A stretch of DNA of 64,000 nt from Paracoccus laeviglucosivorans (GCF_900182695.1 NZ_FXTK01000001.1:348178-412177), one strand, 5' to 3'; positions 1 through 8,907 are shown, numbered from the stretch's first letter. Numbers and translations: made by a program. Notes: a model not told the origin generated them from the sequence alone.

Positions 1-1
1 G

Positions 2-154
2 GTTATCTCGAACGCGACGGGGGTGCAGATGACGGCGACGCTGGGCTGGACCGAATTGCGTATGGCCGCGACGCTGCTGGCGCTTGGCTTTGCGCTGGCA
101 CTGGTCCCGGCCTTCCGGCTTTACCGCGCCTCGGTCGTGGCGGGGCTGCGCTGA
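2..154 (+). CDS. C-terminal fragment of a probable FtsX/MacB-type ABC transporter permease
   Basis: Only the last 50 codons of this gene lie in the window; the reading frame is open from base 2 and ends in TGA. The fragment contains one hydrophobic segment (LLALGFALALVPAF) followed by a short basic tail ending RLYRASVVAGLR. A last membrane helix running into an 'IPAWRAYR'-like tail is typical of the final helix of FtsX/MacB-fold permeases. The call rests on this short end only, so the family is an inference and the substrate is unknown. A strong hairpin follows 7 bases after the stop. Confidence 0.4.
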   Translation, partial: VISNATGVQMTATLGWTELRMAATLLALGFALALVPAFRLYRASVVAGLR

Positions 155-161
155 CGAAAAA

Positions 162-189
162 GGGCCGCCCGCGTGATGCCGGGCGGCCC
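162..189. terminator. Bidirectional intrinsic terminator
   Basis: A perfect 9-bp G+C-rich stem (GGGCCGCCC / GGGCGGCCC) with a 10-base loop lies between the convergent permease fragment and the Lrp-type gene. It is flanked by a run of A on the left and by TTCATTTT on the right, so it can end transcription from both sides. Confidence 0.75.
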
Positions 190-213
190 GTTCATTTTGC
201 CGTGCGCACCGAC

Positions 214-450
214 CTAGAATGCCTTGAAGGTCATGGTGGTCAGCGTGCGGCGGATGTCGGGAATGTCGAACAGCGACTCGGACAGGAACTTGCCCACGTC
301 CTGATCGTCGGGGACATAGATTTTCGCCATCAGGTCGTATTCGCCCGAGGTCGAATAAAGCTCGCTGACGATTTCGCGGTCATAGATCGCTTCGGCAACC
401 TCATAGGTCTTGCCGGGGGTGCAGCGGAACTGGACGAAAACCGGGCGCAT
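214..450 (-). CDS. Stand-alone Lrp/AsnC ligand-binding (RAM) domain protein
   Basis: This 78-residue protein consists only of the C-terminal sensor domain of Lrp/AsnC regulators. It begins at the first strand (MRPVFVQFRCTPGKTYEVAE) and has no helix-turn-helix. Similar single-domain proteins form dimers or larger rings and bind amino acids; some may modulate full-length Lrp proteins. Its start follows a good ribosome site (AAGGAGA, 8 bases upstream). It is the last gene of a leftward group below the MATE exporter gene, 24 bases away. A full-length Lrp regulator lies at 45718-46191, but no link can be shown. The ligand is unknown. Confidence 0.8.
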   Translation of the reverse strand: MRPVFVQFRCTPGKTYEVAEAIYDREIVSELYSTSGEYDLMAKIYVPDDQDVGKFLSESLFDIPDIRRTLTTMTFKAF

Positions 451-474
451 GGCGGATCTCCTTTTGGCGCGAAC

Positions 475-1851
475 CTAGACCGTGGCTGGCGCTGCGGTCC
501 AGTCCCCCCGCGCAAATCCGCGCCAGAACCGTCGCATCAGCAGAACGGCGGCGAATGACAGGCCGGCCACCAGCCCCAGCCACAGACCCGCAGGTCCGAC
601 GCCCAGCATGAATGCCAGACCATAGGCGACCGGGATGCCGACCACCCAATAGCTGACGGCGGCAATGACCATGGGCACGCGCGTATCCTGCACGCCGCGC
701 AGGAAACCCAGTGCGATCACCTGCATCGCATCGGTCAGCTGGAATATCCCGGCATAGAACAGCAGTCCCGATGCCATCGTGATGATCGCAGGCGTCTCGG
801 GGTGGCTGACGTCAAGATACAGCGACACAAGCTGGCGCGGGAACAGTTCGAACGCGGCGATGCAGGCCAGCGCAAGCACGACCGACACGGCGATGACGGT
901 CACGGCGGCATCGCGCATCCCCTGCGCATCGCCGCGCCCCTTGGCCTGCCCGATCCGCACGGTGGCGGCATTGGAAATGCCCAGATGGAGCATGAACGTG
1001 ATCGAGGCCAGTTGCAGTGCAATCCCATGCGCCGCCAGTTGCTGCGTCCCGATCCAGCCCATCATCACGTTCGAGCCGACAAACAGCCCGCCTTCGGCCA
1101 CCATGGTCAGCCCGATGGGCAGGCCAAGGGCAAAGACCTTGCGCATCTCGGACCAGTCGGGTTTCCAGAACCGCTGGAACAGGTGGTAATGACGCGCGGC
1201 GGGCAGCCAATGCGCATAGGCCAGCATGACGGCCAGCTGCAGGAACTGCACGATGATCGCGGCAATGGCCGCCCCGCGCACGCCCATTTCCGGCATGCCC
1301 AGATTGCCGAAGATCAGCACCCAGTTCAGAAAGATCACCAAGGGCAGGCCCGCAAGCGTGATCCACAGCACGACCTGCGGCCGCTCCATCGCGGCAAGAT
1401 AGCTGTTCAGCGTCAGCTGGCACAGCATGGCCACCAGCCCGAAACCGGCGATACGCAGGTATTCCTGTGCCAGTTCCGCCACCACGGGCGCCTGCCCGAT
1501 CGCCAGCAGAATCGGTCCCGCGTGCCACATCAGCGGCAGCGATATGACCGAGGAGATCAGCGACAGCCACAGCGCCATCCGGGCCGAGCGTCGGACCTCG
1601 ACCTCATCCCCGCGGGCGATGGCGGCGGCGATGACGCCCATCACGCCGATGCCGAAACCCATGCCCAGAAAATACAGGATGTGGAAAAACGACATGGCGA
1701 TGACCAGCGCCGCCAGCTCGTTGACGCCATACCAGCCCAGCATCACCGTATCCGCGACCCCGATGGCCATACGCGACAGGTGACTGCCGACAAGCGGCAA
1801 CCCAAGCGCCAGCGTGGCGCGCAGATGCGGGGCGTAACGTGCGGAGATCAT
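475..1851 (-). CDS. MATE family multidrug/cation efflux transporter
   Basis: The 458-residue product has about twelve predicted membrane helices in two similar halves, and its length is standard for MATE exporters (NorM/YdhE group). The N-terminal stretch (LGLPLVGSHLSRMAIGVADTVML) and the second-half equivalent (LGLPIGLTMVAEGGLFVGSNVM) show the family's internal repeat. Such proteins export cationic drugs or metabolites using a Na+ or H+ gradient across the inner membrane. The gene lies between an L,D-transpeptidase gene and the RAM-domain gene, all leftward. The substrate cannot be predicted. Confidence 0.9.
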   Translation of the reverse strand: MISARYAPHLRATLALGLPLVGSHLSRMAIGVADTVMLGWYGVNELAALVIAMSFFHILYFLGMGFGIGVMGVIAAAIARGDEVEVRRSARMALWLSLISSVISLPLMWHAGPILLAIGQAPVVAELAQEYLRIAGFGLVAMLCQLTLNSYLAAMERPQVVLWITLAGLPLVIFLNWVLIFGNLGMPEMGVRGAAIAAIIVQFLQLAVMLAYAHWLPAARHYHLFQRFWKPDWSEMRKVFALGLPIGLTMVAEGGLFVGSNVMMGWIGTQQLAAHGIALQLASITFMLHLGISNAATVRIGQAKGRGDAQGMRDAAVTVIAVSVVLALACIAAFELFPRQLVSLYLDVSHPETPAIITMASGLLFYAGIFQLTDAMQVIALGFLRGVQDTRVPMVIAAVSYWVVGIPVAYGLAFMLGVGPAGLWLGLVAGLSFAAVLLMRRFWRGFARGDWTAAPATV

Positions 1852-1897
1852 CCCCTTGCCTTAACCTTGGGCAAAGATTTGGGCAAGATGCCGGATT

Positions 1898-2476
1898 TCA
1901 GGGCCGTATCTCAACCTCGGTTCCGACGCGGGCAAGGGCGTAGATTTCCTCGATCTCATCATCCGATACGGCGATGCAGCCTTCGGTCCAGTCGCCCTTG
2001 ACGCGGTATCCTGCGGGGATCTGGTTGGGCTGACCGTGGATCATGATGTCGCCGCCCGGATCATAGCCGCCCCTGCGCGCCGCATCGCGGTGCTGGCGCT
2101 GGGGATAATCAATGCCAAGCGACAGGTGGAACCGGCTTTGCGGATTCAGGCGGTCGATGCGGAAAATCCCTTCGGGGGTGCGGCCGTCGCCCTGTTTCGA
2201 CTTGTCGCCGCTGGGCGAAAACCCCAGGGCGATGTCAAAGGTCTTGGCCGGGCCCGTCTGCTGGAACACCGTCATGCGCCGCGCCCCCTTTTCGATCAGG
2301 ATCCGCTGGATGGGCGTGGTCAGCGCGATCGGCCCCGCCTGCGGGCGATAACCGTCATCGACGGGCGGTGGCTGCAATCCCGGCAGCGGCACCGGCCCCG
2401 GCGTCAGCATCAGCCAACCGCCAAAGGTCAGGAACAACAGTGCCAGAACCGAAAACAGACCGCCCAGCCGTTTCAT
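1898..2476 (-). CDS. L,D-transpeptidase family (YkuD/ErfK) cell-wall protein
   Basis: This 192-residue protein has an N-terminal hydrophobic signal or anchor (about residues 5-25), a proline-rich linker, and then a YkuD-type catalytic domain from about residue 55 to the end. The catalytic His sits in MIHGQPN and the catalytic Cys in TEGCIAV, a variant of the usual SHGC motif also seen in YafK/ErfK-like subgroups. L,D-transpeptidases form 3-3 peptidoglycan cross-links or attach lipoproteins in the periplasm. It starts 12 bases after the PatB-type gene and is probably co-transcribed with it. Which reaction it performs is not clear from sequence. Confidence 0.82.
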   Translation of the reverse strand: MKRLGGLFSVLALLFLTFGGWLMLTPGPVPLPGLQPPPVDDGYRPQAGPIALTTPIQRILIEKGARRMTVFQQTGPAKTFDIALGFSPSGDKSKQGDGRTPEGIFRIDRLNPQSRFHLSLGIDYPQRQHRDAARRGGYDPGGDIMIHGQPNQIPAGYRVKGDWTEGCIAVSDDEIEEIYALARVGTEVEIRP

Positions 2477-2488
2477 CGACCATGCCCC

Positions 2489-3673
2489 TTATTGCAAATC
2501 GCCAAAGGCACGCTGCATCCGCGCCACCGCGTCTTCGACCCGCGCGCGCGGCGTGGCAAGGTTGAAGCGCATGAAACCGTCGCCGCCCAGACCAAAGCTG
2601 GGGCCGTAATTCGCGGCGATCCCCGCGTCCTCGGCGACGCGGCGCTGGATTTCGGCCTGCGTCATTCCCGTGCCAGAAAAATCGACCCAGGCCAGATAGG
2701 TCGCCTGCAACCGCATCGAGGCCAGCCCCGGTATCGCGTTGATCCCCGCATCGAACACGCGGCGGTTGCCGTCCAGATAGGCGACAAGCTGATCGACCCA
2801 TGCCGCGCCATCAGGCGAATAGGCGGCGGCGACCATGTTCAGCCCGAACAGCCCCGGCGAAATCCCCAACGCGCCGATGCGCTGCGCCAGCGCCCGGCGC
2901 AGTTCCGGGTCCGACACGATCATGTTGCCGATATGCGCACCCGCGATGTTGAAGGTCTTTGTCGCGGCGGTCAGCGTCACCAGACGGTTGGTGATCTCGG
3001 GCGCGGCCTTGGCGGTGATGACGTGGCGCGGGCTGCCGGGCAGGACCAGATCATGGTGAATTTCGTCCGAAATCAGGATCAGGTCATGGGCGGCGCAGAA
3101 TTCCGCGACCTGACGCAGTTCGGCCTCGGACCAGACGCGGCCACCGGGGTTGTGGGGCGAACACAGGATCAGCATCTTTTCGCGCCCGGTCATCAGCGCG
3201 GCCCAGCCTTCCCAGTCCATGCGGTATTCGCCGTCCTGCTGCGGCATGGGGAATTCGGTCACGTCGCGCCCCGCCGCGCGGATGACGCGGGCAAATGCGT
3301 GATAGACGGGCGTCATCAGGATCACCGCATCGTCGGGGCGGGTAAAGGCATCGACACACAGCGCCGTGCCGTTGACCAGCCCATGCGCCGTCATGATCCA
3401 GTCCGGCTGCACCTGCCAGTCGTGGCGGGTCTGCATCCACCAGCGAATCGCATCCAGATAGGCGCTATGGGTGCCCGGATAGCCATAGACGCCGTGGCGG
3501 GCCATGTCCTCGACGGATTTCTGCACCGCTGCCGGGGGCCGGAAATCCATGTCCGCAACCCACATCGAGATGCCCTCATGCGGATCGACACCATAGATTT
3601 TCTGCATATCGTCCCATTTCGAACAGGACGTTCCCAGCCGGTCGATGATTTCGTCAAAGTTGGCAGCAGTCAT
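2489..3673 (-). CDS. patB: MalY/PatB family PLP-dependent cysteine-S-conjugate beta-lyase
   Basis: The 394-residue product is a fold-type I aminotransferase-like enzyme of the MalY/PatB group. It begins with the group signature (FDEIIDRLGTSCSKWD) and carries the PLP lysine in TAATKTFNIAGAHIGN, the SDEIHHDL segment that holds the pyridine-ring Asp, and the HNPGGRVW motif. Members cleave C-S bonds of cystathionine or cysteine conjugates to give pyruvate, ammonia and a thiol. A clear ribosome site (CAGGAGA) precedes the ATG. It is transcribed away from def1 and leads the leftward group with the L,D-transpeptidase gene. A role in methionine or thiol metabolism is inferred from family only. Confidence 0.88.
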   Translation of the reverse strand: MTAANFDEIIDRLGTSCSKWDDMQKIYGVDPHEGISMWVADMDFRPPAAVQKSVEDMARHGVYGYPGTHSAYLDAIRWWMQTRHDWQVQPDWIMTAHGLVNGTALCVDAFTRPDDAVILMTPVYHAFARVIRAAGRDVTEFPMPQQDGEYRMDWEGWAALMTGREKMLILCSPHNPGGRVWSEAELRQVAEFCAAHDLILISDEIHHDLVLPGSPRHVITAKAAPEITNRLVTLTAATKTFNIAGAHIGNMIVSDPELRRALAQRIGALGISPGLFGLNMVAAAYSPDGAAWVDQLVAYLDGNRRVFDAGINAIPGLASMRLQATYLAWVDFSGTGMTQAEIQRRVAEDAGIAANYGPSFGLGGDGFMRFNLATPRARVEDAVARMQRAFGDLQ

Positions 3674-3746
3674 GGCGTTCTCCTGAATTGCGACACCAGA
3701 ATAACGGCTTGTTGCGCCGCTCCAACCCTTCGCCTAGATGATACGC

Positions 3747-4268
3747 ATGAGCACGCTGAATATTCTTCTCCATCCCGATCCGCGGCTGAAAAAGATCTGC
3801 GAGCCCGTGGCCCGCATCACGCCCGAGATCGAGACGCTGGCCGCCGACATGCTGGCGACCATGTATGACGCGCCGGGCGTTGGTCTGGCCGCGCCGCAGG
3901 TCGGTGTATTGTCGCGCGTCTATGTCATGGACTGCGAAAAAGACCCCGATGCGGAACGCAGCCCGATCGTGATGGTGAACCCGCAGATCACGTGGTCCTC
4001 GGACGCGCTGAACACCTATGAGGAAGGCTGCCTGTCGATCCCTGACCAATATGCCGACGTGACCCGTCCGGCGCAGGTCCGCGTGGAATGGCTGGGGCTG
4101 GACGGCAAGAACCACGAACGTGAATTCGACGGGCTGTGGGCCACCTGCGCACAGCACGAAATCGACCATCTGGATGGCAAGCTGTTTCTGGACTATCTAA
4201 GCCCGATCAAGCGGCAGATGATCACCCGCCGCATGGTTAAACTGAAACGAGAGCGCGCCCGTGCCTGA
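3747..4268 (+). CDS. def: Peptide deformylase (canonical copy)
   Basis: This is a complete peptide deformylase of 173 residues, which removes the formyl group from the initiator methionine of new proteins using a metal ion. All three signature motifs are intact: GLAAPQ (46-51), EGCLS with metal ligand Cys95 (93-97), and HEIDH with metal ligands His137 and His141 and catalytic Glu138. The start MSTLNILLHPDPRL matches the usual N-terminus; an ATG 9 bases upstream (3738) is an alternative, and neither has a strong ribosome site. Its end overlaps the next def gene by 8 bases. With fmt at 8014 it completes the formylation/deformylation pathway. Confidence 0.95.
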   Translation: MSTLNILLHPDPRLKKICEPVARITPEIETLAADMLATMYDAPGVGLAAPQVGVLSRVYVMDCEKDPDAERSPIVMVNPQITWSSDALNTYEEGCLSIPDQYADVTRPAQVRVEWLGLDGKNHEREFDGLWATCAQHEIDHLDGKLFLDYLSPIKRQMITRRMVKLKRERARA

Positions 4269-4806
4269 GCCCCTGACGGGGAATGACATCGCAAAGGCCC
4301 CGGAAGGGCCAGGCCCTGCCGAACTGGCAGGGCGGGGGCGCATTCGTCCCATCCTGATCCATCCAGACCCGGTGCTGCGCCAGATCTGCACGCCTGTCGG
4401 CCATCTTAGCTGGGATAGGCTGTGCCAGCTTGCCGGCGATCTGCTGGCGACGATGTATGACGCCAAGGGCCGCGGGCTTGCCGCCCCTCAGATCGGCGAG
4501 CCGTTTCGGATGTTCGTGATGGACGCGCATTGGAAATCCGGCGAACCGCAGCCGCGCATCTTTCTGGATCCGACGCTGCTGGCATTTTCGGGCAGCGCGG
4601 TGCTTGAGGAAGGCTGTCTGTCGATCCCCGATCATCCCGTGACCGTCGCGCGCCCGACAGAAATCACCTTCGGGCATTTCGACATGATGGGCAACGCGCG
4701 TTCGACCACCCTGTCGGGGATCGAGGCGCGGATCGCCCTGCACGAAGCCGATCATCTGGATGGGCGGCTGATCATCGACTACCTGCCGGACGCGGGCAGG
4801 CCATAG
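4261..4806 (+). CDS. def: Second peptide deformylase paralogue (motifs intact)
   Basis: This 181-residue paralogue starts at a GTG inside the end of the first def gene, so translation is probably coupled. After an N-terminal extension of about 28 residues it follows the deformylase fold: GLAAPQ (72-77), EGCLS with Cys119, and HEADH (161-165) with the metal His pair and Glu162. All metal and catalytic residues are present, so an active enzyme is expected. The C-terminus ends soon after the HEADH helix and lacks the basic tail of the first copy. It may act on different N-termini or conditions; that is not visible in the sequence. Confidence 0.88.
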   Translation: MPEPLTGNDIAKAPEGPGPAELAGRGRIRPILIHPDPVLRQICTPVGHLSWDRLCQLAGDLLATMYDAKGRGLAAPQIGEPFRMFVMDAHWKSGEPQPRIFLDPTLLAFSGSAVLEEGCLSIPDHPVTVARPTEITFGHFDMMGNARSTTLSGIEARIALHEADHLDGRLIIDYLPDAGRP

Positions 4807-4878
4807 CGCGGGCCGGGTCGGATTTACCTTTTTGCGCCCTCGTGATACCTCGCGCCAATTCCCTGCAAGGCAAGCCCG

Positions 4879-5379
4879 ATGACCGTCCGTCCCTTCATCC
4901 CTTATACCGACCGCCGCCTGCATACACCCGCCGAGCCGGTCGAGACGATCACCGAAACCGTTCGGATGATCTGGGACGACATGATCGACACGATGAACGC
5001 GATGCCGGGCGTCGGTCTTGCCGCGCCGCAGATCGGTATCACGCAGCGTCTGGCCGTGGTCGATGCCTCGGACAAGCGCGGGCAGGCCGTGCGCATGGCC
5101 AACCCCGAGGTGCTGCACGCCTCGGTCCAGCTTCGCCCGCATGACGAGGCAAGCCCGAACCTGCCCGGCGTCCATGCCCGCATCGAACGTCCCCGCGCCG
5201 TCACCGTGCGCTTTCTGAACGATCAGGGCGAGATCGAGGACCGCGATTTCGTCGGTCTTTGGGCCACCTCGGTGCAGCACCAGATCGACCACCTGAATGG
5301 CAAGGTCTATGTCGATCACCTGACGCCGTTGCGCCGCAAGATGCTGGTGGCGAAATCGGCCAAGCTGTCCCGGCGCTAG
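4879..5379 (+). CDS. Degenerate peptide deformylase-like protein (probable pseudoenzyme)
   Basis: This 166-residue third paralogue keeps the fold and the first motif (GLAAPQ, 46-51) but has lost the others. The EGCLS position reads EASPN (90-94), which puts Ser92 in place of the metal-binding Cys and Asn94 in place of the motif Ser. HEIDH reads HQIDH (134-138), with Gln135 replacing the catalytic Glu. Without the Cys ligand and the Glu it is unlikely to deformylate. The frame is intact over the whole family length and codon use resembles its neighbours, so it appears to be maintained rather than decaying. It follows the second def by 72 bases in the same orientation. A regulatory or peptide-binding role is only a guess. 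Confidence 0.85.
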   Translation: MTVRPFIPYTDRRLHTPAEPVETITETVRMIWDDMIDTMNAMPGVGLAAPQIGITQRLAVVDASDKRGQAVRMANPEVLHASVQLRPHDEASPNLPGVHARIERPRAVTVRFLNDQGEIEDRDFVGLWATSVQHQIDHLNGKVYVDHLTPLRRKMLVAKSAKLSRR

Positions 5380-5475
5380 GGGCGGCAGCTTTCCTTTCGC
5401 GCGGGTCGCGTCTAGGCTGAACCCGATACCGGGCCGCAGCCGATTTGGGCAAAGCGGTCCTGCGGAAAGGAATTC

Positions 5476-7119
5476 ATGCCCATGTTTTCGGTCCTGCCGC
5501 TGCTTGCCGGGTTGCTGATGGTCGCGGCTGCGCTGACGCCATCGCTGATCCCGCGTGACTGGATCATGCAGGGCGTGCTGGGCGGCGTGTCGATGACTGC
5601 GGGCTATCTGGCGACGCAATTCCTGCTGGCAATCTGGCGGACGCTGGAAATTCCGGTCCTTCCGCGCCGCTGGGCGACCATCGCCCATGCCATTCTTGCC
5701 ATTCCCGTCATGGCCGTGCTGGTGCGCTGCGTGGCGCTGGCCGATCAGTGGCAGAACGCCATCCGCGAACGCATGGGCATGCCCGAACTTGAGGCCGCGA
5801 ACACCACCAAGATGCTGCTGCTGACAGCCGCGATATTCGTCGCGCTGTTCCTGCTGGGCCGCGCCGTTCAGGGCCTGTTCGATCTGCTGCGCACCCGGCT
5901 TGCGCGCCACATCCCCGTCACCAGTGCCAATGTGCTGGGCCTGCTGCTGGCCGGGCTGATCGTCGTCACGCTGACCCGCGACGGCGTGGTGCAATGGGCG
6001 TTCGGCATTGCCGACAGTTCCTATGCCGCGGCCCAGCATCTGACCGATGCCGATGCCGAACCCCCGTCCGAGGGTTGGCGCTCGGGCGGGCCGGGATCGC
6101 TGATCGACTGGGATCTGATGGGCAAACCGGGGCGCGATTTCGTATCGGGCGGTCCGCGCGCCCCGGCGATTGCCGCCTTTACCGGACGCCCGGCGCTGGA
6201 GCCGTTGCGCATCTATGTCGGCTTGGCGCAGGACAAAGACCCCGAAACCCGCGCACGCATCGCGCTGGAGGAGATGATCCGCACCGGCGCGTTCGAACGC
6301 CGCGTGCTGGTGCTGGCCAGCCCCACCGGCACGGGCTGGATGGACCCCGCCAGCTATGACGCGCTGGAATACATGCACGAAGGCAATGTGGCCACGGTCG
6401 CGCTGCAATATTCCTATCTGCAAAGCCCGCTGGCACTGATCTTTGAAACCGAATCCGGGCTGGACCAGACCACGGCGATCATGCGGCTGGTCTATGACCA
6501 TTGGCGCAGCCTGCCCGCGGACGCCCGACCCCGACTTTATCTGCACGGCATTTCGCTGGGTGCGTGGTCGTCGATGTATGCGCTGAACCCGTTCCAGATG
6601 ATGAACGAGCCGGTCTCGGGCGCGTTCTGGGTCGGCCCGCCCTTCCCCTCGACCCTGTGGCGTCAGGCGAACGAGGCGCGGGTGCCCGGCAGCCCCCTGA
6701 TCCTGCCCCAGGTCGATCAGGGCGAGGTGATCCGCTATGCCAGCCAATTCGCTCCGCCCGACCGTTCGGGCAAACCGTGGGGGCGGCTGCGCATCCTGTT
6801 TTTGCAACATGCCAGCGACCCGATCGTGTTCTATGACCCCGCCTCGCTTTGGCGCGCGCCGGAATGGATGCGCGAACCGACCGCGCCGGACGTGTCGCCA
6901 CAGCTGAGCTTCACCCCCATCGTGACGCAGCTTCAACTCGCCGTGGACATGCTGGTATCCACCTCGACGCCGCCGGGCTTCGGGCATATCTACGACGCCA
7001 GCGAATATATCGACGGCTGGGTCTCGGTCTCTGCCCCGCAAGGGTGGAGCGCCGAGGATACAGCCCGGCTCAAGGCGAAATGTGGAAAGGGCGGCCTGAT
7101 CGGATGCGACAACGGCTGA
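5476..7119 (+). CDS. Membrane-anchored alpha/beta hydrolase (Abhydrolase_9 / DUF2319 type)
   Basis: The 547-residue product has an N-terminal membrane part of roughly four to five helices within residues 1-170, then a soluble hydrolase domain. The nucleophile elbow is LHGISLGAW with Ser360. Architecture and length match the Abhydrolase_9_N plus Abhydrolase_9 family, membrane-bound predicted esterases or lipases of unknown substrate. The ribosome site (GGAAAGGA) lies just before the ATG at 5476. It overlaps the following hydrolase gene by 16 bases, and the pair sits between the def array and fmt. Whether the pair relates to formyl-Met processing or is just inserted there cannot be decided from sequence. 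Confidence 0.78.
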   Translation: MPMFSVLPLLAGLLMVAAALTPSLIPRDWIMQGVLGGVSMTAGYLATQFLLAIWRTLEIPVLPRRWATIAHAILAIPVMAVLVRCVALADQWQNAIRERMGMPELEAANTTKMLLLTAAIFVALFLLGRAVQGLFDLLRTRLARHIPVTSANVLGLLLAGLIVVTLTRDGVVQWAFGIADSSYAAAQHLTDADAEPPSEGWRSGGPGSLIDWDLMGKPGRDFVSGGPRAPAIAAFTGRPALEPLRIYVGLAQDKDPETRARIALEEMIRTGAFERRVLVLASPTGTGWMDPASYDALEYMHEGNVATVALQYSYLQSPLALIFETESGLDQTTAIMRLVYDHWRSLPADARPRLYLHGISLGAWSSMYALNPFQMMNEPVSGAFWVGPPFPSTLWRQANEARVPGSPLILPQVDQGEVIRYASQFAPPDRSGKPWGRLRILFLQHASDPIVFYDPASLWRAPEWMREPTAPDVSPQLSFTPIVTQLQLAVDMLVSTSTPPGFGHIYDASEYIDGWVSVSAPQGWSAEDTARLKAKCGKGGLIGCDNG

Positions 7120-7982
7120 CATTGCTGGCCGTCACGGCGGTCATGGTCCTGCTGTTGCTGGGGCTGAACACCGCGCGCAATGCAGCGGGCTGGCAGCCGA
7201 TCGTCCAGACGCCTGCCCAACGCGAACAGCTTTTGTCGGGCGCATGGCGCATCCTGACGCCCCCCACCCCCGGCCCGCACAAGGCGGCGGTGCTGCTGTC
7301 GGGATGTGACGGGGTGCATGACAACATGGATTACTGGGCGCAGGTCATGCTGGAGCAGGGCCGCGCGGTGATGATCCTTGACAGCCACAGCCCACGCAGC
7401 CTGAACGTCGCGCAGGCGTGGCGGGCGGTCTGTGCGGGGCAGTTGCTGGCCGGGGCCGAACGCGGCGGCGATCTGGCCGTGGCGCTGGCCGCGCTGCGCC
7501 GCATGCCGGGGATCGACGCGCAGGACGTGGCGATCCTTGGCGCCTCGCATGGCGGCTGGTCCGCGATGGAGCTGCTGGCCGCGCTGGACCGCGACGCCCC
7601 GCCCCCCGGCCTGTCCGCATGGCCCGCCCCCCGCCGCGCGCTTGAGGCCGAGATCGGCCCGGTCGTGCTGCTTTACCCCTATTGCGGTCTGATCAGCGGC
7701 GCGGGCAGTGCGCATTGGCCCGATCAGGCGCGCGGGCTGATGATCCTGTCGCAGCATGACAGCATCACCGACAGCGCCGCCTGCCGGGCGATGTCCGACC
7801 AGCTGGTCGCCCAAGGTGCCCATCTGAAGTATCGCACCATGCCCGGCGTCGATCACGGTTTCGACCAGAACGAACGCTCGGTGCTGTCGCCTTTGCAGTT
7901 CGACGCCCGCGCGCGCGATCGGGCGCGGCTGCTGGTCGATGATTTCATGGGCTTTGCATCCGGTCCCCGCGTCGGCATATGA
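7104..7982 (+). CDS. Signal-anchored dienelactone hydrolase-like alpha/beta hydrolase
   Basis: This 292-residue protein begins with a basic-hydrophobic signal or anchor ([20 protein letters not shown]) followed by a single-domain alpha/beta hydrolase. The nucleophile motif is GASHGG with Ser148, and a late DHGF motif supplies the likely catalytic His. The fold resembles dienelactone hydrolases. The ATG at 7104 lies inside the end of the preceding hydrolase gene, which suggests translational coupling. An upstream in-frame extension exists, but it would remove the signal sequence from the N-terminus, so I rejected it. It probably acts in the periplasm or at the membrane, together with the upstream hydrolase; the substrate is unknown. 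Confidence 0.75.
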   Translation: MRQRLTLLAVTAVMVLLLLGLNTARNAAGWQPIVQTPAQREQLLSGAWRILTPPTPGPHKAAVLLSGCDGVHDNMDYWAQVMLEQGRAVMILDSHSPRSLNVAQAWRAVCAGQLLAGAERGGDLAVALAALRRMPGIDAQDVAILGASHGGWSAMELLAALDRDAPPPGLSAWPAPRRALEAEIGPVVLLYPYCGLISGAGSAHWPDQARGLMILSQHDSITDSAACRAMSDQLVAQGAHLKYRTMPGVDHGFDQNERSVLSPLQFDARARDRARLLVDDFMGFASGPRVGI

Positions 7983-8013
7983 AAGGCCGCGAACAAGCGG
8001 GAAAGGGCCGGAT

Positions 8014-8907
8014 ATGCGCGTGATCTTCATGGGAACCCCGGATTTCTCGGTCCCGGCGCTGCGGGCAATTGCCGCGCGCCACGATGTCGTCGCCGTCTAT
8101 TCCCAGCCACCGCGCGCCGCCGGACGCGGGCAAAAGCCCCGCCTCTCGCCGGTCCATCAGGCGGCCGAGGCGCTGAATATCCCCGTTCGCACCCCCGAAC
8201 GCCTGAAATCGCCGCAGGATCAGGCGGATTTCGCAGCCTTGCAGGCAGATGTCGCCGTGGTCGTGGCTTACGGGCTGATCCTGCCGCAGCCGGTTCTGGA
8301 CGCCCCGCGTCTGGGTTGCCTGAACATCCACGCATCCCTGCTGCCGCGCTGGCGCGGGGCAGCGCCGATCCACCGCGCGATCATGTCGGGCGACGCCGAA
8401 ACCGGCGTCGCAATCATGCAGATGGAGGCGGGGCTGGATACCGGCCCCGTTCTGGCCGAGGCACGCACCCCTATCGGCGCGCAGGAAACCACCGCCGATC
8501 TGCATGACCGGCTGTCGGATATGGGTGCTGCACTGATCGTGGATACGCTGGACGGCCTGCCTCTGTCTGCCGCACCGCAAGCTGCGGACGGCGTGACCTA
8601 TGCCACCAAGATCGACAAGGCCGAGGCGCGGATCGACTGGACCCTGCCCGCAGTCCTGATCGACCGCCAGATCCGCGGCCTGTCCCCCTTTCCCGGTGCG
8701 TGGTGCATGATCGGGACCGAGCGGGTGAAGCTGCTGCGCTCGCGCCTTGCTGCGGGGTCTGGCGCGCCGGGTCAGGTGCTGCACGGCTTCACCATTGCCT
8801 GCGGCGATGGCGCGGTCGAGATCACCGAGGCCCAACGCGAAGGCAAGCGCCCCATGCCCACGGCCGAAATCCTGCGCGGGCTGAACCTGCCAAGCGTGCT
8901 GGATTAG
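8014..8907 (+). CDS. fmt: Methionyl-tRNA formyltransferase
   Basis: The 297-residue enzyme transfers a formyl group from 10-formyl-tetrahydrofolate to Met-tRNA(fMet). It starts with the diagnostic [16 protein letters not shown]. The formyl-transfer site is seen as [20 protein letters not shown], with the catalytic Asn and His, and the C-terminal OB-fold tRNA-binding domain fills the last third. The start at 8014 has a purine-rich ribosome site (GAAAGGG); an in-frame upstream extension would overlap the hydrolase gene and is unlikely. It ends in a 4-base tail-to-tail overlap with hrpB. Grouping with def is the usual arrangement, here split by two hydrolase genes. Confidence 0.96.
   Translation: MRVIFMGTPDFSVPALRAIAARHDVVAVYSQPPRAAGRGQKPRLSPVHQAAEALNIPVRTPERLKSPQDQADFAALQADVAVVVAYGLILPQPVLDAPRLGCLNIHASLLPRWRGAAPIHRAIMSGDAETGVAIMQMEAGLDTGPVLAEARTPIGAQETTADLHDRLSDMGAALIVDTLDGLPLSAAPQAADGVTYATKIDKAEARIDWTLPAVLIDRQIRGLSPFPGAWCMIGTERVKLLRSRLAAGSGAPGQVLHGFTIACGDGAVEITEAQREGKRPMPTAEILRGLNLPSVLD

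Noticed and set aside
4237..7122. A 961-codon leftward open frame opposite def2, def3 and the first hydrolase gene
   Set aside because: It is a mirror frame produced by high third-position G+C in the real rightward genes; its composition (Arg, His, Gln, Asp rich) fits no family and all rightward genes have clear motifs.
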